64,000 nucleotides of DNA from Bryobacteraceae bacterium (GCA_019187195.1 JABAQT010000043.1:1-64000); one strand, 5' to 3'. Shown: positions 9,099-18,094, numbered from the stretch's first letter. The notes: generated by a model from the sequence alone, not told the origin. Numbers and translations: made by a program.

Positions 9099-10247
9099 AT
9101 GAGTAATCGTAGAGCGGGACTTGGATGCATTCTGCTTCTTGCGGCGACGGCGGGGTGCGGGGGTGAACCGAAGGGCGTGGCGAGCGCGGACAGAGAGACT
9201 GCCGCTCCGCGAAAACTGGATCTGTTGCCCGGCATGCCGCCGGTGGTGGATCCGGGCAACATGTATTCGGAGACAACGGCGGATAAGATGAGTCCGGCGG
9301 TGAAGGGGCAGAAAGAGCTGATCTACGTTCCCAACGCGGGGGGAAATTCGGTCAGCGTGATAGATCCGGCGAAGATGCGGGTGGTGGATACGTTCCGGGT
9401 AGGGAAGGAACCGCAGCATGTGGTGCCGTCCTATGACCTGAAGACTTTATACGCGACCAATGACCTGAGCGATACGTTATCCGTGATTGACCCCTACACG
9501 GGAAAGTTCGTAAAGACGCTGAAGGTGGACGATCCCTACAACATGTACTTCACGCCGGACGGGAAGTTCGCGATCGTGGTGGCGGAGCGTAAGAAGAGGC
9601 TGGATTTCCGGGACCCGCACACGTTCGAACTGAAGCAATCGCTTCCGGTGCCATGCCGCGGGGTGGATCACATCGACTTTTCAATTGACGGAAGGTATCT
9701 GATTGCGACCTGCGAATTTTCGGGGCAACTGGTGAAGGTGGACGTGGCGAACCGGAAGGTGCTCGGGGCGCTGTCGACTCCAGGAGGCGGCATGCCCCAG
9801 GACGTGAAGGCGTCGCCGGACGGGAAGGTTTTCTATGTGGCGGACATGGACGCCAACGGAGTCCACCTGATTGATGGGGACGCGTTCCGGGTAATCGGAT
9901 TCATTCCGACGGGGAAAGGGGCGCACGGGCTGTATGTGAGCAAGGACTTCAAGTACATGTACGTGACAAACCGCGGAGAAGGCAGTGTGAGTCTCATCGA
10001 TTTGGCGAGCCGGAAGGAAGTGAAGAAGTGGCAGATACCGGGAGGAGGGAGTCCGGATATGGGGAACTTGTCGGCGGACGGCAAGATCTTCTGGGTATCG
10101 GGGCGGTACCACCACGTGGTTTACGCAATTGACACAACGGACGGCAAGCTGCTGGCGAAGATCAAGGTGGGGCGCAACCCGCACGGGTTATGCGTATGGC
10201 CGCAGCCCGGACGGTATTCGACCGGGCACACGGGCATCATGCGGTGA
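9099..10247 (+). CDS. YVTN-type beta-propeller lipoprotein
   Basis: A 382-residue exported protein of the YncE/YVTN beta-propeller class. Residues 1-20 are a lipoprotein signal ending TAGC with Cys20 as the likely lipidated residue. The rest repeats a blade pattern such as VPNAGGNSVSVIDPA, ATNDLSDTLSVIDP and VTNRGEGSVSLIDLA. Such propellers bind ligands or act beside redox proteins; no catalytic site is visible. ATG 9099 has AGGAAGG upstream and a TATACT at 9074-9079. The convergent LytTR regulator ends seven bases away. Confidence 0.85.
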   Translation: MSNRRAGLGCILLLAATAGCGGEPKGVASADRETAAPRKLDLLPGMPPVVDPGNMYSETTADKMSPAVKGQKELIYVPNAGGNSVSVIDPAKMRVVDTFRVGKEPQHVVPSYDLKTLYATNDLSDTLSVIDPYTGKFVKTLKVDDPYNMYFTPDGKFAIVVAERKKRLDFRDPHTFELKQSLPVPCRGVDHIDFSIDGRYLIATCEFSGQLVKVDVANRKVLGALSTPGGGMPQDVKASPDGKVFYVADMDANGVHLIDGDAFRVIGFIPTGKGAHGLYVSKDFKYMYVTNRGEGSVSLIDLASRKEVKKWQIPGGGSPDMGNLSADGKIFWVSGRYHHVVYAIDTTDGKLLAKIKVGRNPHGLCVWPQPGRYSTGHTGIMR

Positions 10248-10253
10248 GAAGGG

Positions 10254-11030
10254 CTAGAGCTTGAGGAGGGTGCGAAGCCGTTTGGTCTGGACGCGGCTGA
10301 CGGGGATTTCGGACTGTTTCTTGTCGTCCATGCGGAGCTGATAGCTGGACTTGAACCATGGCACGACCTCACGGATGCGGTTGATATTGACAAGATAGGA
10401 GCGGTGAGCGCGCCAGAAGAGGTCGGGGTCGAGGTTGGACTGCAGTTCCTCGATGGTGCGGTAGTTGGACTCACCTTCGAGGTTCGTGGCGACGACGGTG
10501 ATGAGGCCGTCCTCGATGGTGGCGTAGATGATATCGTGCGCGTCGACGATGAAATTCCGGGCTCCGCTTTTGATGAGGACTTTGTTGCGCTGGAAAGCGG
10601 GTTTGTGCGCGGGCGGGGTTCCGGGCGGCTCGATTTGCCGGTCGAGAATGACGCGGCGGACGCGTTCGATTGTCTCGGCGAGGCGGTCCTTATCGACGGG
10701 TTTGAGGAGATAGTCGGTGGCTTCGAGACGAAAGGCCTCGACGGCGTAGTTTTCGAAGGCGGTGACGAGGACGAAGTAGGGGAGGGAGGCCTGGCGGTCG
10801 CGCAACTGGCGGATAACGCTCATGCCGTCCATGCCGGGCATCTGGACATCGAGGAAGACGAGATCCGGCTCGAACTCCTCGACGAGGCCGAGGGCCTGAA
10901 TGCCGTTGCGTCCGACGCCATGGATTTCGATTTCGGGGAATTGCTTCAGAAGGTAGAGGAGTTCGTCACAGGCGAGTTGCTCGTCGTCCGCGATAACTGT
11001 GTGTATCATGGTAACCGCGCGATCGGGCAT
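10254..11030 (-). CDS. LytTR-family response regulator
   Basis: A 258-residue regulator with an N-terminal receiver domain (ADDE acidic pair, phospho-acceptor Asp61 in VFLDVQMPG, conserved Lys in LLKPVDK) and a C-terminal LytTR DNA-binding domain from about 150 (FWRAHRSYLVNINRI, then SEIPVSR). It should bind promoter DNA as a dimer when phosphorylated by a histidine kinase; none is encoded nearby, so it is an orphan. ATG 11030 is chosen because a TATACT (11041-11046) ends ten bases upstream. An ATG at 11009 would remove seven residues. Neither has a Shine-Dalgarno. Confidence 0.9.
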   Translation of the reverse strand: MPDRAVTMIHTVIADDEQLACDELLYLLKQFPEIEIHGVGRNGIQALGLVEEFEPDLVFLDVQMPGMDGMSVIRQLRDRQASLPYFVLVTAFENYAVEAFRLEATDYLLKPVDKDRLAETIERVRRVILDRQIEPPGTPPAHKPAFQRNKVLIKSGARNFIVDAHDIIYATIEDGLITVVATNLEGESNYRTIEELQSNLDPDLFWRAHRSYLVNINRIREVVPWFKSSYQLRMDDKKQSEIPVSRVQTKRLRTLLKL

Positions 11031-11136
11031 GCAAGATGCTAGTATAACATTTGACGCACTTTCCTATCCCTTCGGAAAAAGCAGGCGGCACGCTCGCCGG
11101 GTGGTGCGTCCTTAGCTGAGAAGGAGCCCTCGAAGT

Positions 11137-12456
11137 TTGCCAACCCAGAATCCCGTGAACGTTGCTCCGGCGGAAGGAAAACTAGGAGTACTGATCCCAG
11201 GCATAGGCGCCGTTTCCACAACATTTATCGCCGGTGTGGAAGCCGTAAAGAGAGGCCTCGGGCAACCGGTCGGATCGTTAACGCAGATGGCGACGATCCG
11301 GCTCGGAAAACGAACCGACGGCCGGTCGCCATACATCAAGGACTTTGTGCCGCTGGCGGGTTTGAACGACCTGGTTTTCGGTGGTTGGGACATCTATCCC
11401 GATACTGCCTACGAAGCGGCGGCGAACGCGAAGGTGCTCGAGGCGGGACTGCTTGAGAAGATCAAGGAGCCGCTGCAGCGGATCAAGCCGATGCCGGCGG
11501 TGTTCGAGCAGGACTACGTACGCCGGATTCACGGGCCGAACGTGAAGACGACCGGTTCGAAGATGGACAAGGCGGAAGCGTTGATGGCGGACATCGCGGG
11601 CTTTCGCAAAGCCAACGACTGCTCGCGGCTGGTGATGATCTGGTGCGGTTCGACGGAGGTGTTCCACCGTCCGACCGAGGTGCACCAGTCCTTGAGCAAG
11701 TTCGAGGAAGGATTGCGGAGGAGCGATCCGGAGATCGCGCCCAGCCAGATATACGCCTATGCGGCGCTCAAGAGCGGAGTTCCGTTTGCGAACGGGGCGC
11801 CGAACCTGACGCATGATTTTCCGGCGCTGCTCGATCTGTCGCGCGACCGCGGAGTGCCGGTCTGCGGGAAGGACTTCAAGACCGGTCAGACGTTCATGAA
11901 GACGCTTCTCGCTCCCGGGTTCAAGGCGAGGATGCTGGGGGTACACGGCTGGTTTTCGACGAACATACTGGGGAACCGGGACGGCGAGGTGCTGGAGGAT
12001 CCCGGGTCGTTCAAGTCGAAAGAGGAGACGAAGCTGTCGGTGCTCGAGCAGATCCTGCAGCCGCATCTCTATCCGAACCTGTACAAGGACCTGTATCACG
12101 CGGTGAGGATCAACTATTATCCGCCGCGCGGGGATGCCAAGGAGGGGTGGGACAACATCGATATTTTCGGATGGCTGGGCTATCCGATGCAGATCAAGAT
12201 CGATTTTCTGTGCCGCGATTCGATTCTGGCGGCGCCCCTGGTGTTGGATCTGATCCTGTTCATGGACCTGGCGCAACGGACGGGGTTGAAGGGGATTCAG
12301 GAGTGGCTGTCGTTCTACTTCAAGGCTCCGATGACGGCTCCGGGGCTGTACCCGGAGCATGACATCTTTATCCAGTTGATGAAGCTGAAGAACACGCTGC
12401 GCTGGATGCGAGGCGAGGATCTGATCACGCATCTTGGACTGGAGTATTACGATTAG
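11137..12456 (+). CDS. inositol-1-phosphate synthase (myo-inositol-3-phosphate synthase)
   Basis: A 439-residue NAD-dependent enzyme of the Ino1 family, cyclising glucose-6-phosphate to inositol phosphate, the first step to inositol lipids or solutes. The N-terminal LGVLIPGIGAVSTTFIAGV is the dinucleotide-binding loop, and CGKDFKTGQTFMKT and NYYPPRGDAKEGWDNID match the conserved core. Length is typical of the family. The start is TTG 11137, ten bases after AAGGAG (11121-11126); no ATG fits. The epimerase gene downstream is separated by about 105 bases, so a shared role is only suggested. Confidence 0.93.
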   Translation: MPTQNPVNVAPAEGKLGVLIPGIGAVSTTFIAGVEAVKRGLGQPVGSLTQMATIRLGKRTDGRSPYIKDFVPLAGLNDLVFGGWDIYPDTAYEAAANAKVLEAGLLEKIKEPLQRIKPMPAVFEQDYVRRIHGPNVKTTGSKMDKAEALMADIAGFRKANDCSRLVMIWCGSTEVFHRPTEVHQSLSKFEEGLRRSDPEIAPSQIYAYAALKSGVPFANGAPNLTHDFPALLDLSRDRGVPVCGKDFKTGQTFMKTLLAPGFKARMLGVHGWFSTNILGNRDGEVLEDPGSFKSKEETKLSVLEQILQPHLYPNLYKDLYHAVRINYYPPRGDAKEGWDNIDIFGWLGYPMQIKIDFLCRDSILAAPLVLDLILFMDLAQRTGLKGIQEWLSFYFKAPMTAPGLYPEHDIFIQLMKLKNTLRWMRGEDLITHLGLEYYD

Positions 12457-12561
12457 GGCCGGAAGGACCCCCGTCGAATTCAAACGGGAAACCGCTGCGG
12501 CAGCGGGCAACAGTGGGAAAACGAATGGGGGAGCTCCGGGCCACGGGAGTTGTGTCCACGT

Positions 12562-13557
12562 ATGAAAGTGCTCGTCATTGGTGGAACCCTCTTCATAGGC
12601 CGCACACTGGTGCAGAGCCTGATGAAAGAGGGCCACGAAGTCTGGGTGATGCACCGGAGGCCGGAACATGACCTGGGAAAAAAAGTTGGAAACCTGATGG
12701 CGGACCGGAACCAGCCATCCGAGGTGAAGCGCGCGCTGGCAGGCACGAATTTCGACGTCGTCTTCGACAACGTTTACGACTGGCAGCGAGGCACGACGGC
12801 GGCGCAGGTGGAAGCCACGGTGAAAGCCTGCGGCAGCCAGCTCAAGCGGTACGTGTTCATGTCGAGCGTGGCGGCCTACGGTGATGGATTGAATCATCAC
12901 GAAGGCGACGCGCTGGCTCCGGATGAGCATCCGGACGCGTACGTGCGGAACAAGGCGATGACGGAGCGGATGCTGTTCCGGATGCATCAGCGGTACGGGA
13001 CGCCGGTGGTGACGCTGCGGCCTCCCTACATCTATGGTCCGGCCAATCCGTTCTACCGGGAGGCGTTCTTCTGGGATCGCATCCGGGATGGACGGCCGGT
13101 AATCATCCCAGGAGACGGCCGGCGGCTGATGCAGTTCGTCTATGTGAACGATCTGGTGTGGGCTTGCATGAGGGCGGTGGAGGAGCCGGCCGCGGTGGGG
13201 CATGCGTTCAACATCGCCAACGCGCGGCCGCTGACGCAGACGGAAGTGGTGCAGGCGCTGGCGGAAGCGGCGGGAAGGAAACCATCGATGGTGCGGATTC
13301 CGCGGGAGCGGATTCTGCAGGCTGGTGGAAACGCGATGACGCATCCGCTCTATTTCGGGGTGTACTTCGACATGCCGGCAATCACGCAGGTGATCAGCAA
13401 GGCGCAGCGCGTATTGCGATTCAAACCCACGGCGTTTGCCGAGGGATTGAGGCAGACCTACCGCTGGTACCAGCGCAAGCGGCCGAAACAGCAGCCGGAG
13501 TACGGTTTCGAAGACCGTCTGCTCTCGCGGTATCAGATTGCCGCGACGGCGAGCTAG
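12562..13557 (+). CDS. NAD-dependent epimerase/dehydratase
   Basis: A 331-residue extended-SDR protein, the class that epimerises or dehydrates nucleotide sugars. Residues 1-15 hold the Rossmann loop VIGGTLFIG. A YGPANPF segment follows the central sheet, and the C-terminal half contains FVYVNDLVWA. A Ser-Ser pair (MSSVAAYGDG) occupies the catalytic Ser position, but the classical YxxxK is not clear, so activity is uncertain. ATG 12562 follows a CGGGAG by 12 bases; a TTG at 12550 is possible. It comes after the inositol phosphate synthase in the same direction. Confidence 0.85.
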   Translation: MKVLVIGGTLFIGRTLVQSLMKEGHEVWVMHRRPEHDLGKKVGNLMADRNQPSEVKRALAGTNFDVVFDNVYDWQRGTTAAQVEATVKACGSQLKRYVFMSSVAAYGDGLNHHEGDALAPDEHPDAYVRNKAMTERMLFRMHQRYGTPVVTLRPPYIYGPANPFYREAFFWDRIRDGRPVIIPGDGRRLMQFVYVNDLVWACMRAVEEPAAVGHAFNIANARPLTQTEVVQALAEAAGRKPSMVRIPRERILQAGGNAMTHPLYFGVYFDMPAITQVISKAQRVLRFKPTAFAEGLRQTYRWYQRKRPKQQPEYGFEDRLLSRYQIAATAS

Positions 13558-13776
13558 AAGAATCGATCCTCGCGCCAACGCGTGTTGACGGCGCGCTGTC
13601 ACGCGAGAGCGAAAGAATTCACAAGACCCTGCTTTGCTTGCGTTTAGAGCGGCGCCGCACGTCCGTACTCTTTGCGAGGCGACGGTAGCTATGATACGAT
13701 TGAATTGCTCTGATGGACTGCGTCCACGGACGGGCCCACCAACACAATCCCCTACGGAGTGAAATAACACCACCGA

Positions 13777-14172
13777 ATGAGTTTCACCGTTTTTCTCGGC
13801 AACCTGCCTACCTGGGTTACCAAAGACGACATTCTGGCGTGGCTGCGCGCGGAAAGTCTCGTCGCGGATGACGTCAAGGTCATCCGAAATCCGGAGACCC
13901 AGGAGTCCAAAGGCTTCGCCTTTATCGATGCTCCCAATCAGGAGGAGATGGAATCGATCATCCGGCGCTTCGATCGCGCGCCGCTGGAAGACCGGATTCT
14001 GAGGGCAAATCCCGCACAACCCCCCAGGCCGAAGGGTTCCCGTCCCCCGATGGGACAAGCACCCGCGGCAAACAGCGCCGACCGTCCTAAACGTGGCGGC
14101 AAGAAACACAAGAAAGGCAGGCAACCGGCGCCTCAAAGCGCTTTCGCCGAGGAGTTGGCGAAAGCACTGTAA
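13777..14172 (+). CDS. RNA-binding protein with RRM domain
   Basis: A 131-residue protein with one RNA recognition motif at residues 3-78: RNP2 is VFLGNL (5-10) and RNP1 is KGFAFIDA (45-52) with the two RNA-stacking Phe. The tail (80-131) is rich in Pro, Arg, Lys and Gly and ends in an acidic helix. Bacterial RRM proteins of this size bind single-stranded RNA, often in cold or stress responses; the target is unknown. A 220-base leader region precedes it, with a TATGAT at 13690-13695 and a small hairpin TGGAC-TGC-GTCCA. Confidence 0.88.
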   Translation: MSFTVFLGNLPTWVTKDDILAWLRAESLVADDVKVIRNPETQESKGFAFIDAPNQEEMESIIRRFDRAPLEDRILRANPAQPPRPKGSRPPMGQAPAANSADRPKRGGKKHKKGRQPAPQSAFAEELAKAL

Positions 14173-14319
14173 TCCGCCGTTCAGGCCGGTTTCGTCTCGA
14201 ATCCTCCGCCCAGCGCGCAATCCCTCCCACATCGCATGGGGTGATAGCGGGATGTTATACTCAAGTCCGAAATATCTCCACGAAGGGCAGTTCCAGCCAT
14301 CCGGAGGAGGGATGGAAAT

Positions 14320-15399
14320 GTGAATGACCTGCATCTCATACGGTTTATCTTCATAGCCCTCATAACCCTTTCAGCATTTTTCCTAAAACCATTTGGACTC
14401 CCGGGCATTCCGGCGGCGGTACTGGGATTGGCCTGTGGAGTCTCGATTGTCCTTTTTGAAATCCGCGTGAAACAGGTCAGCCTGAAGCGGCTGATCGGGG
14501 CGGCGGCGGGGAGTGTTCTGGGTATTTTCGGCGCATACCTTATCTCGCTGGTATTGCGGGAAGCGATGCCGCAGAGTTCGACGACGGCTCCTTTTCTGCA
14601 ACTCTGTGTTCTGCTGTTCATGACGTATGTGGGTCTGATTGTGGGCGCCAACAAGGGGGACATGCTGAATCTGGCGGCGCTCGGAGGGGTATTCGGGACC
14701 GAGAAGATGCCGAAGCACTCGTTCAAGATTCTGGATACGAGTGTGATCATCGACGGCCGTATCGCCGACATTGCGGAAACGGGTTTCCTCGACGGCAGCC
14801 TGGTGATTCCGCAATTTGTGTTGCGGGAACTGCAGTTGGTGGCGGATTCGGCGGACTCGATGAAGCGGAACCGGGGGCGGCGTGGTCTCGACATTCTGCA
14901 GCGGATTCAGAAGATGACCGAGTTGACGGTGCAGATTGTCGAGGAAGACTTTCCGCAGGTTCGCGACGTGGACATGAAGTTGATCGAACTGGCGAAGCTA
15001 TACAACTGCAAGATTGTCACGAACGATTTCAACCTCAACAAGGTGGCGCAGCTTCACGGCGTGGACGTGTTGAATATCAACGAACTGGCGAATGCGCTGA
15101 AGCCGGTGGTGCTGCCCGGCGAGACGATGCGCGTATTCATCCTGAAGGAAGGGAAAGAGTACAACCAGGGAGTGGCGTACCTCGACGACGGGACCATGGT
15201 GGTGGTGGACAACGCCAAGCGCATGATCTCGAAGACGGTGGATATCTCGGTGACGAGTGTGCTGCAGACGACGGCGGGGAAGATGATCTTCGGCCGCTTT
15301 GATGACCGCGCGCACGCGGCCCACGAAAAGCAGCAGGCGGGCGACAGGCACGAGCGCCAGCAGAGAGAGCAGCCGACGGGCTCCACGCCGCAAGGATAG
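14320..15399 (+). CDS. PIN/TRAM domain protein (YacL-like)
   Basis: A 359-residue membrane-anchored protein. About four hydrophobic helices (1-110) precede a PIN nuclease domain beginning [13 protein letters not shown] (acidic residues Asp139 and Asp145) with a second acidic cluster near [14 protein letters not shown]-like beta domain follows at about 265-330. PIN domains cleave RNA; this family's substrate is not established. GTG 14320 is chosen because GGAGGAGG ends nine bases upstream. PIN/TRAM-ispD-ispF is a gene order also known in other phyla, and ispD starts 43 bases after this stop. Confidence 0.88.
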   Translation: MNDLHLIRFIFIALITLSAFFLKPFGLPGIPAAVLGLACGVSIVLFEIRVKQVSLKRLIGAAAGSVLGIFGAYLISLVLREAMPQSSTTAPFLQLCVLLFMTYVGLIVGANKGDMLNLAALGGVFGTEKMPKHSFKILDTSVIIDGRIADIAETGFLDGSLVIPQFVLRELQLVADSADSMKRNRGRRGLDILQRIQKMTELTVQIVEEDFPQVRDVDMKLIELAKLYNCKIVTNDFNLNKVAQLHGVDVLNINELANALKPVVLPGETMRVFILKEGKEYNQGVAYLDDGTMVVVDNAKRMISKTVDISVTSVLQTTAGKMIFGRFDDRAHAAHEKQQAGDRHERQQREQPTGSTPQG

Positions 15400-15404
15400 C
15401 GGAG

Positions 15405-15420
15405 AGCGCGCCGGAGCGCG
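15405..15420. repeat. 16-bp repeat, copy 1
   Basis: AGCGCGCCGGAGCGCG occurs here, just upstream of ispD, and identically at 30715-30730, just upstream of the TPR gene starting at 30760. Both copies are intergenic and within 45 bases of a start codon. Two copies in 64 kb of GC-rich sequence is suggestive only. Confidence 0.4.
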
Positions 15421-15442
15421 ATACAATACCAGACACAACATC

Positions 15443-16171
15443 ATGAAAGTCGCAGTCATTGTTCCGGCGGCCGGGCTTGGTACGCGCATGGGCCGGACAC
15501 AGCCAGAGAAGACGGGGACAAGCCGGAAGCAGTTCATGCTGCTCGACGGGGCGCCGATTCTCATCCACACGCTACGGAAATTCGCGGCGTGTCCAGCGGT
15601 GCATGAGATGGTGGTGGCGTTGCGCGCGGAAGATATCGACTGGGTAGGGGAGATGGTGGAGAAGGAACACTTTCCAAAACCGGTGCGGCTGGTCGAAGGG
15701 GGAGACAGCCGCCAGCACTCGGTGGAGAACGCATTGGCGGCGCTTGCCGAGGACACGGCGCTGGTGGCGGTGCATGACGCGGTGCGGCCATTCATCGACG
15801 CGGCGACGATCGGGAAAGTGATTGCCGAGGCGGCGGAGACAGGCGCGGCGATAGTCGGCGTGGTGCCCGTGGACACGGTGAAGCAGGTGCATCGCAACAA
15901 GATCCGCGCGACCATTCCGCGTGACCGGCTGGCGCTGGCGCAGACTCCGCAAGTCTTCCGTTTCGACCTGCTGCGGGAGGCATTCGAGCGGGCGCGCGCG
16001 GACAACTTCACGGGGACGGATGAATCGAGCCTTGTCGAGCGTCTCGAAAAAGTGGAAGTGAGCGTGGTGGCTGGAACCGACCGCAACATCAAGATCACAA
16101 AACCGAACGACATGGAACTGGCGCACCTCTACCTGTCGCAGGAACGCGAGCAGAAGACGGAGCGGGCATAG
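15443..16171 (+). CDS. ispD: 2-C-methyl-D-erythritol 4-phosphate cytidylyltransferase
   Basis: A 242-residue enzyme transferring CMP from CTP to methylerythritol phosphate in the MEP isoprenoid pathway. The N-terminus VIVPAAGLGTRMG is the CTP-binding loop, with Lys in SRKQFMLLDG. VAVHDAVRPFI and TPQVFRFDLL are further family segments, and length is standard. The ATG at 15443 starts the conserved strand. There is no Shine-Dalgarno; a TACAAT at 15422-15427 lies 15 bases upstream, but read-through from the PIN/TRAM gene is also likely. Its stop overlaps the ispF start by one base. Confidence 0.96.
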   Translation: MKVAVIVPAAGLGTRMGRTQPEKTGTSRKQFMLLDGAPILIHTLRKFAACPAVHEMVVALRAEDIDWVGEMVEKEHFPKPVRLVEGGDSRQHSVENALAALAEDTALVAVHDAVRPFIDAATIGKVIAEAAETGAAIVGVVPVDTVKQVHRNKIRATIPRDRLALAQTPQVFRFDLLREAFERARADNFTGTDESSLVERLEKVEVSVVAGTDRNIKITKPNDMELAHLYLSQEREQKTERA

Positions 16172-16653
16172 TGGGCGAATACCGCGCGGGGCTCGGCTGG
16201 GATGTGCACCGCACATCGGCGGAGCGGCCGTTGATTCTCGGCGGAGTGGCGATACCGGGCGATGTCGGGCTCGAGGGACACTCGGACGCGGACGTGCTGG
16301 CGCATGCGATCACCGACGCGCTGCTTGGCGCGGCGTCGCTGGGCGACATCGGGATGCATTTTCCGGATACGGACGCGCGATGGAAGGGCGCGGACAGCAT
16401 GAAGCTGCTCGAGCACGCGGTGAAGCTTGCGCGGGAGGCGGGATTCGAAGTAGTGAACGTGGACTCGACGGTGATTCTCGAGCGGCCGAAGTTGAAGGAC
16501 TACCGGCGCGCGATGCGGGAGTCGCTGGCGAAGTGTGTCGGGATCGAGCTGGACCGCGTGTCGGTGAAGTTCAAGACGGCTGAGAAGGTGGGACCGGTTG
16601 GAGAGGGGCGATCGGCGGAGGCTCAGGCGGTGGTTCTGGTGCGCATGCTGTAG
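16171..16653 (+). CDS. ispF: 2-C-methyl-D-erythritol 2,4-cyclodiphosphate synthase
   Basis: A 160-residue zinc-dependent trimeric enzyme that cyclises CDP-methylerythritol 2-phosphate, two steps after IspD in the MEP pathway (IspE is not in the window). Metal ligands appear in GWDVHR near residue 10 and GHSDADVLAHAITDALLG, followed by GDIGMHFPDTD. The C-terminal FKTAEKVGPVGEG is also conserved. It starts with GTG at 16171, sharing one base with the ispD stop, a clear case of coupled translation. The downstream gene is convergent, and a terminator hairpin lies 25 bases past the stop. Confidence 0.97.
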   Translation: MGEYRAGLGWDVHRTSAERPLILGGVAIPGDVGLEGHSDADVLAHAITDALLGAASLGDIGMHFPDTDARWKGADSMKLLEHAVKLAREAGFEVVNVDSTVILERPKLKDYRRAMRESLAKCVGIELDRVSVKFKTAEKVGPVGEGRSAEAQAVVLVRML

Positions 16654-16677
16654 GGCGGAGCGTGCGGCAAAGAAAAA

Positions 16678-16697
16678 GGCCCCGATTGCTCGGGGCC
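16678..16697 (-). terminator. rho-independent terminator of the Lys-rich peptide gene
   Basis: A perfect 8-bp stem GGCCCCGA/TCGGGGCC with a four-base loop is followed, on the minus strand, by TTTTTCTTT (complement of 16669-16677). It sits 28 bases beyond the stop codon of the minus-strand peptide gene. The stem could also slow transcription from ispF on the plus strand, but there is no T-run on that side. Confidence 0.88.
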
Positions 16698-16725
16698 GTT
16701 GGTTGACGAACTTGATCCGCCTGGC

Positions 16726-16797
16726 TTACTTCTTTTTCTTCGCAGCAGCCTTCTTGGCGGGCGCCTTCTTGGCGGCCTTCTTGGTTGCGTTCTTCAT
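16726..16797 (-). CDS. 23-residue lysine/alanine-rich histone H1-like peptide
   Basis: A tiny coding region reading MKNATKKAAKKAPAKKA and then AAKKKK: 11 Lys and 8 Ala in 23 residues, with no acidic residue. The Lys-Lys-Ala-Ala pattern is that of histone H1 tails and H1-like bacterial proteins, so nucleic-acid binding is the likely role (inference). It is supported by a full expression signal set: TTGACT-17-TATATA promoter, AGGGAG nine bases before the ATG, and a strong intrinsic terminator downstream. The transcript would be about 170 bases. A dual role as small RNA is possible. Confidence 0.75.
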   Translation of the reverse strand: MKNATKKAAKKAPAKKAAAKKKK

Positions 16798-16825
16798 CGA
16801 TTGATTCTCCCTAACATCAGAATTC

Positions 16826-16845
16826 GCGATCCCATGAAAGATCGC
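16826..16845 (-). promoter_or_regulatory. leader hairpin of the Lys-rich peptide mRNA
   Basis: Inverted repeat GCGATC (16826-16831) and GATCGC (16840-16845) with an 8-base loop falls at the very 5' end of the predicted transcript, which should start near 16850. It could be a stabilising 5' hairpin or a protein-binding site. Function is inferred. Confidence 0.45.
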
Positions 16846-16856
16846 AGTGTGATTCA

Positions 16857-16885
16857 TATATAAGGTTGTTTGAAATGAAAGTCAA
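16857..16885 (-). promoter_or_regulatory. sigma-70-type promoter of the Lys-rich peptide gene
   Basis: On the minus strand TTGACT (complement of 16880-16885) is followed after exactly 17 bases by TATATA (complement of 16857-16862). This is the closest match to the housekeeping consensus that I noticed in the window. It lies in a locally AT-rich patch about 60 bases before the peptide's ATG. Confidence 0.85.
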
Positions 16886-16977
16886 GAGAAAAATGATGCG
16901 CCGGCGGCCGCTGAGGGGGTTGATGGGGGGCGCGGAGCGAAAAAACGTTTTCCTGTAGAATTGTTTTAGAGCTCGAG

Positions 16978-17685
16978 ATGCCTCCAAAGCAGCGATTGAC
17001 GGGCGTCCGGCGCACGAGGCGCACGTTGTGGGCGATTGCCGCGGCGGCGCTGGCGATTTTCAGCCAGGCGTGCGCGCGGAGACCGCAAGCGCGCGTTCCC
17101 GCTCCTCCGCGCATCGGAACAACGAGCGAGGGGATCGCAAGCTGGTATGGAGATCCATATCACGGAAGACGCGCGGCGAACGGGGAGACCTACGATATGG
17201 ATCAACTGACCGCCGCGCACCGCACGTGGCCGTTCGATACGATTGTGCGGGTGACGAATCTTTCCAACCAGCGATCGGTGAATGTGCGCATCACGGACCG
17301 GGGGCCGTTCGTCGACGGGCGCGTCATTGATCTATCACGGGCGGCGGCGCGCGAGATCGGCATGATCGGACCGGGCACGGTGAAGGTGCGGCTCACGGTG
17401 ATCGGTTTCGACCGTCATACACCACAATCGGTGAATGAGGGAATCGACTCCGGGCGCGCCGGGTTCGCGGTTCAGGTGGGAGCGTTCCGGGACCGTGAGA
17501 GAGCCGAAGCGCTGCGCGTGGAGATGGAGAGAAAGTTCGGCCACGCGCGAGTCGCTTCCCGGCCGGGAGATCCGGTGTGGCGAGTGCTGGTGGGGAGGGA
17601 AGAGACGCTTAGCGAAGCGGAAGGGCTGGCCGCGCGTCTTCGCGAGCAAGGGACGGATGGGTTCGCCGTGCGGCTGGATCAATGA
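16978..17685 (+). CDS. rlpA: RlpA-like septal lipoprotein with SPOR domain
   Basis: A 235-residue exported protein. The signal peptide ends SQAC with Cys32 as probable lipid site. A double-psi beta-barrel spans about 50-145, with [18 protein letters not shown] and TDRGPF (Asp107, the catalytic-type Asp of RlpA). A SPOR domain at about 160-235 ([16 protein letters not shown]) binds denuded peptidoglycan at division sites. RlpA proteins are lytic transglycosylases in some species, septal structural proteins in others. A TAGAAT (16956-16961) lies 16 bases before the ATG. A lipocalin-like gene follows after 16 bases. Confidence 0.92.
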   Translation: MPPKQRLTGVRRTRRTLWAIAAAALAIFSQACARRPQARVPAPPRIGTTSEGIASWYGDPYHGRRAANGETYDMDQLTAAHRTWPFDTIVRVTNLSNQRSVNVRITDRGPFVDGRVIDLSRAAAREIGMIGPGTVKVRLTVIGFDRHTPQSVNEGIDSGRAGFAVQVGAFRDRERAEALRVEMERKFGHARVASRPGDPVWRVLVGREETLSEAEGLAARLREQGTDGFAVRLDQ

Positions 17686-17701
17686 AAATGAGAGGGCAGG
17701 G

Positions 17702-18094
17702 ATGGGAGACACGGAACGGTTCGCGGGCGTGTGGCGTCTGGTGAGCTACGAGACGCGGCAGGCGGACGGCGCAACCGCCCAGCCGTTCGGGGCGGACGCG
17801 GTGGGAATGCTCATCTATACGCCGGATGGATTCATGAGCGGGCAGGTGATGCGCGGCGGAAGGGAGAGTGGACGAGAGGGGACGGATGGATACATCGCCT
17901 ACTGCGGCCGTTACCGGGTGGAGGAGGAGAAGGGCGAAGTGGTCCATCGGGTCGAGGCAAGTTTGTATCCGGGGTGGGTAGGAAGCGAGCAACGGAGGGG
18001 GTACGCATTTGAGGGTACTCGTTTAGTTTTGTCGGCGAAACTTCGGCGGAAGGGTGTGGAAATTGTTTACGAGCTGGTCTGGGAGAGGGCTTAG
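17702..18094 (+). CDS. lipocalin-like domain protein
   Basis: A 130-residue protein resembling the lipocalin-like family of small beta-barrels: ERFAGVWRLVSYE at the start, then MLIYTPDGFMSGQVMR and a glycine/tyrosine-rich middle (YIAYCGRYRVEE). These proteins are thought to bind small hydrophobic ligands; no enzyme site is visible. It has no signal peptide. The ATG follows a GAGAGGGCAGGG stretch acting as ribosome site and lies 16 bases after the rlpA stop, so the two genes are probably co-transcribed. The role is unknown. Confidence 0.75.
   Translation: MGDTERFAGVWRLVSYETRQADGATAQPFGADAVGMLIYTPDGFMSGQVMRGGRESGREGTDGYIAYCGRYRVEEEKGEVVHRVEASLYPGWVGSEQRRGYAFEGTRLVLSAKLRRKGVEIVYELVWERA

Noticed and set aside
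12492..12506. Hairpin CCGCTG-CGG-CAGCGG between the inositol synthase and epimerase genes
   Set aside because: No T-run follows; the stem is short and GC-rich, as expected by chance here.
11278..14334. Minus-strand open frame of more than 1000 codons opposite the inositol synthase, epimerase and RRM genes
   Set aside because: Long antisense frames are common in GC-rich codon-biased DNA; the protein is Arg/His/Pro-rich with no domain, while the plus strand carries three clear families.
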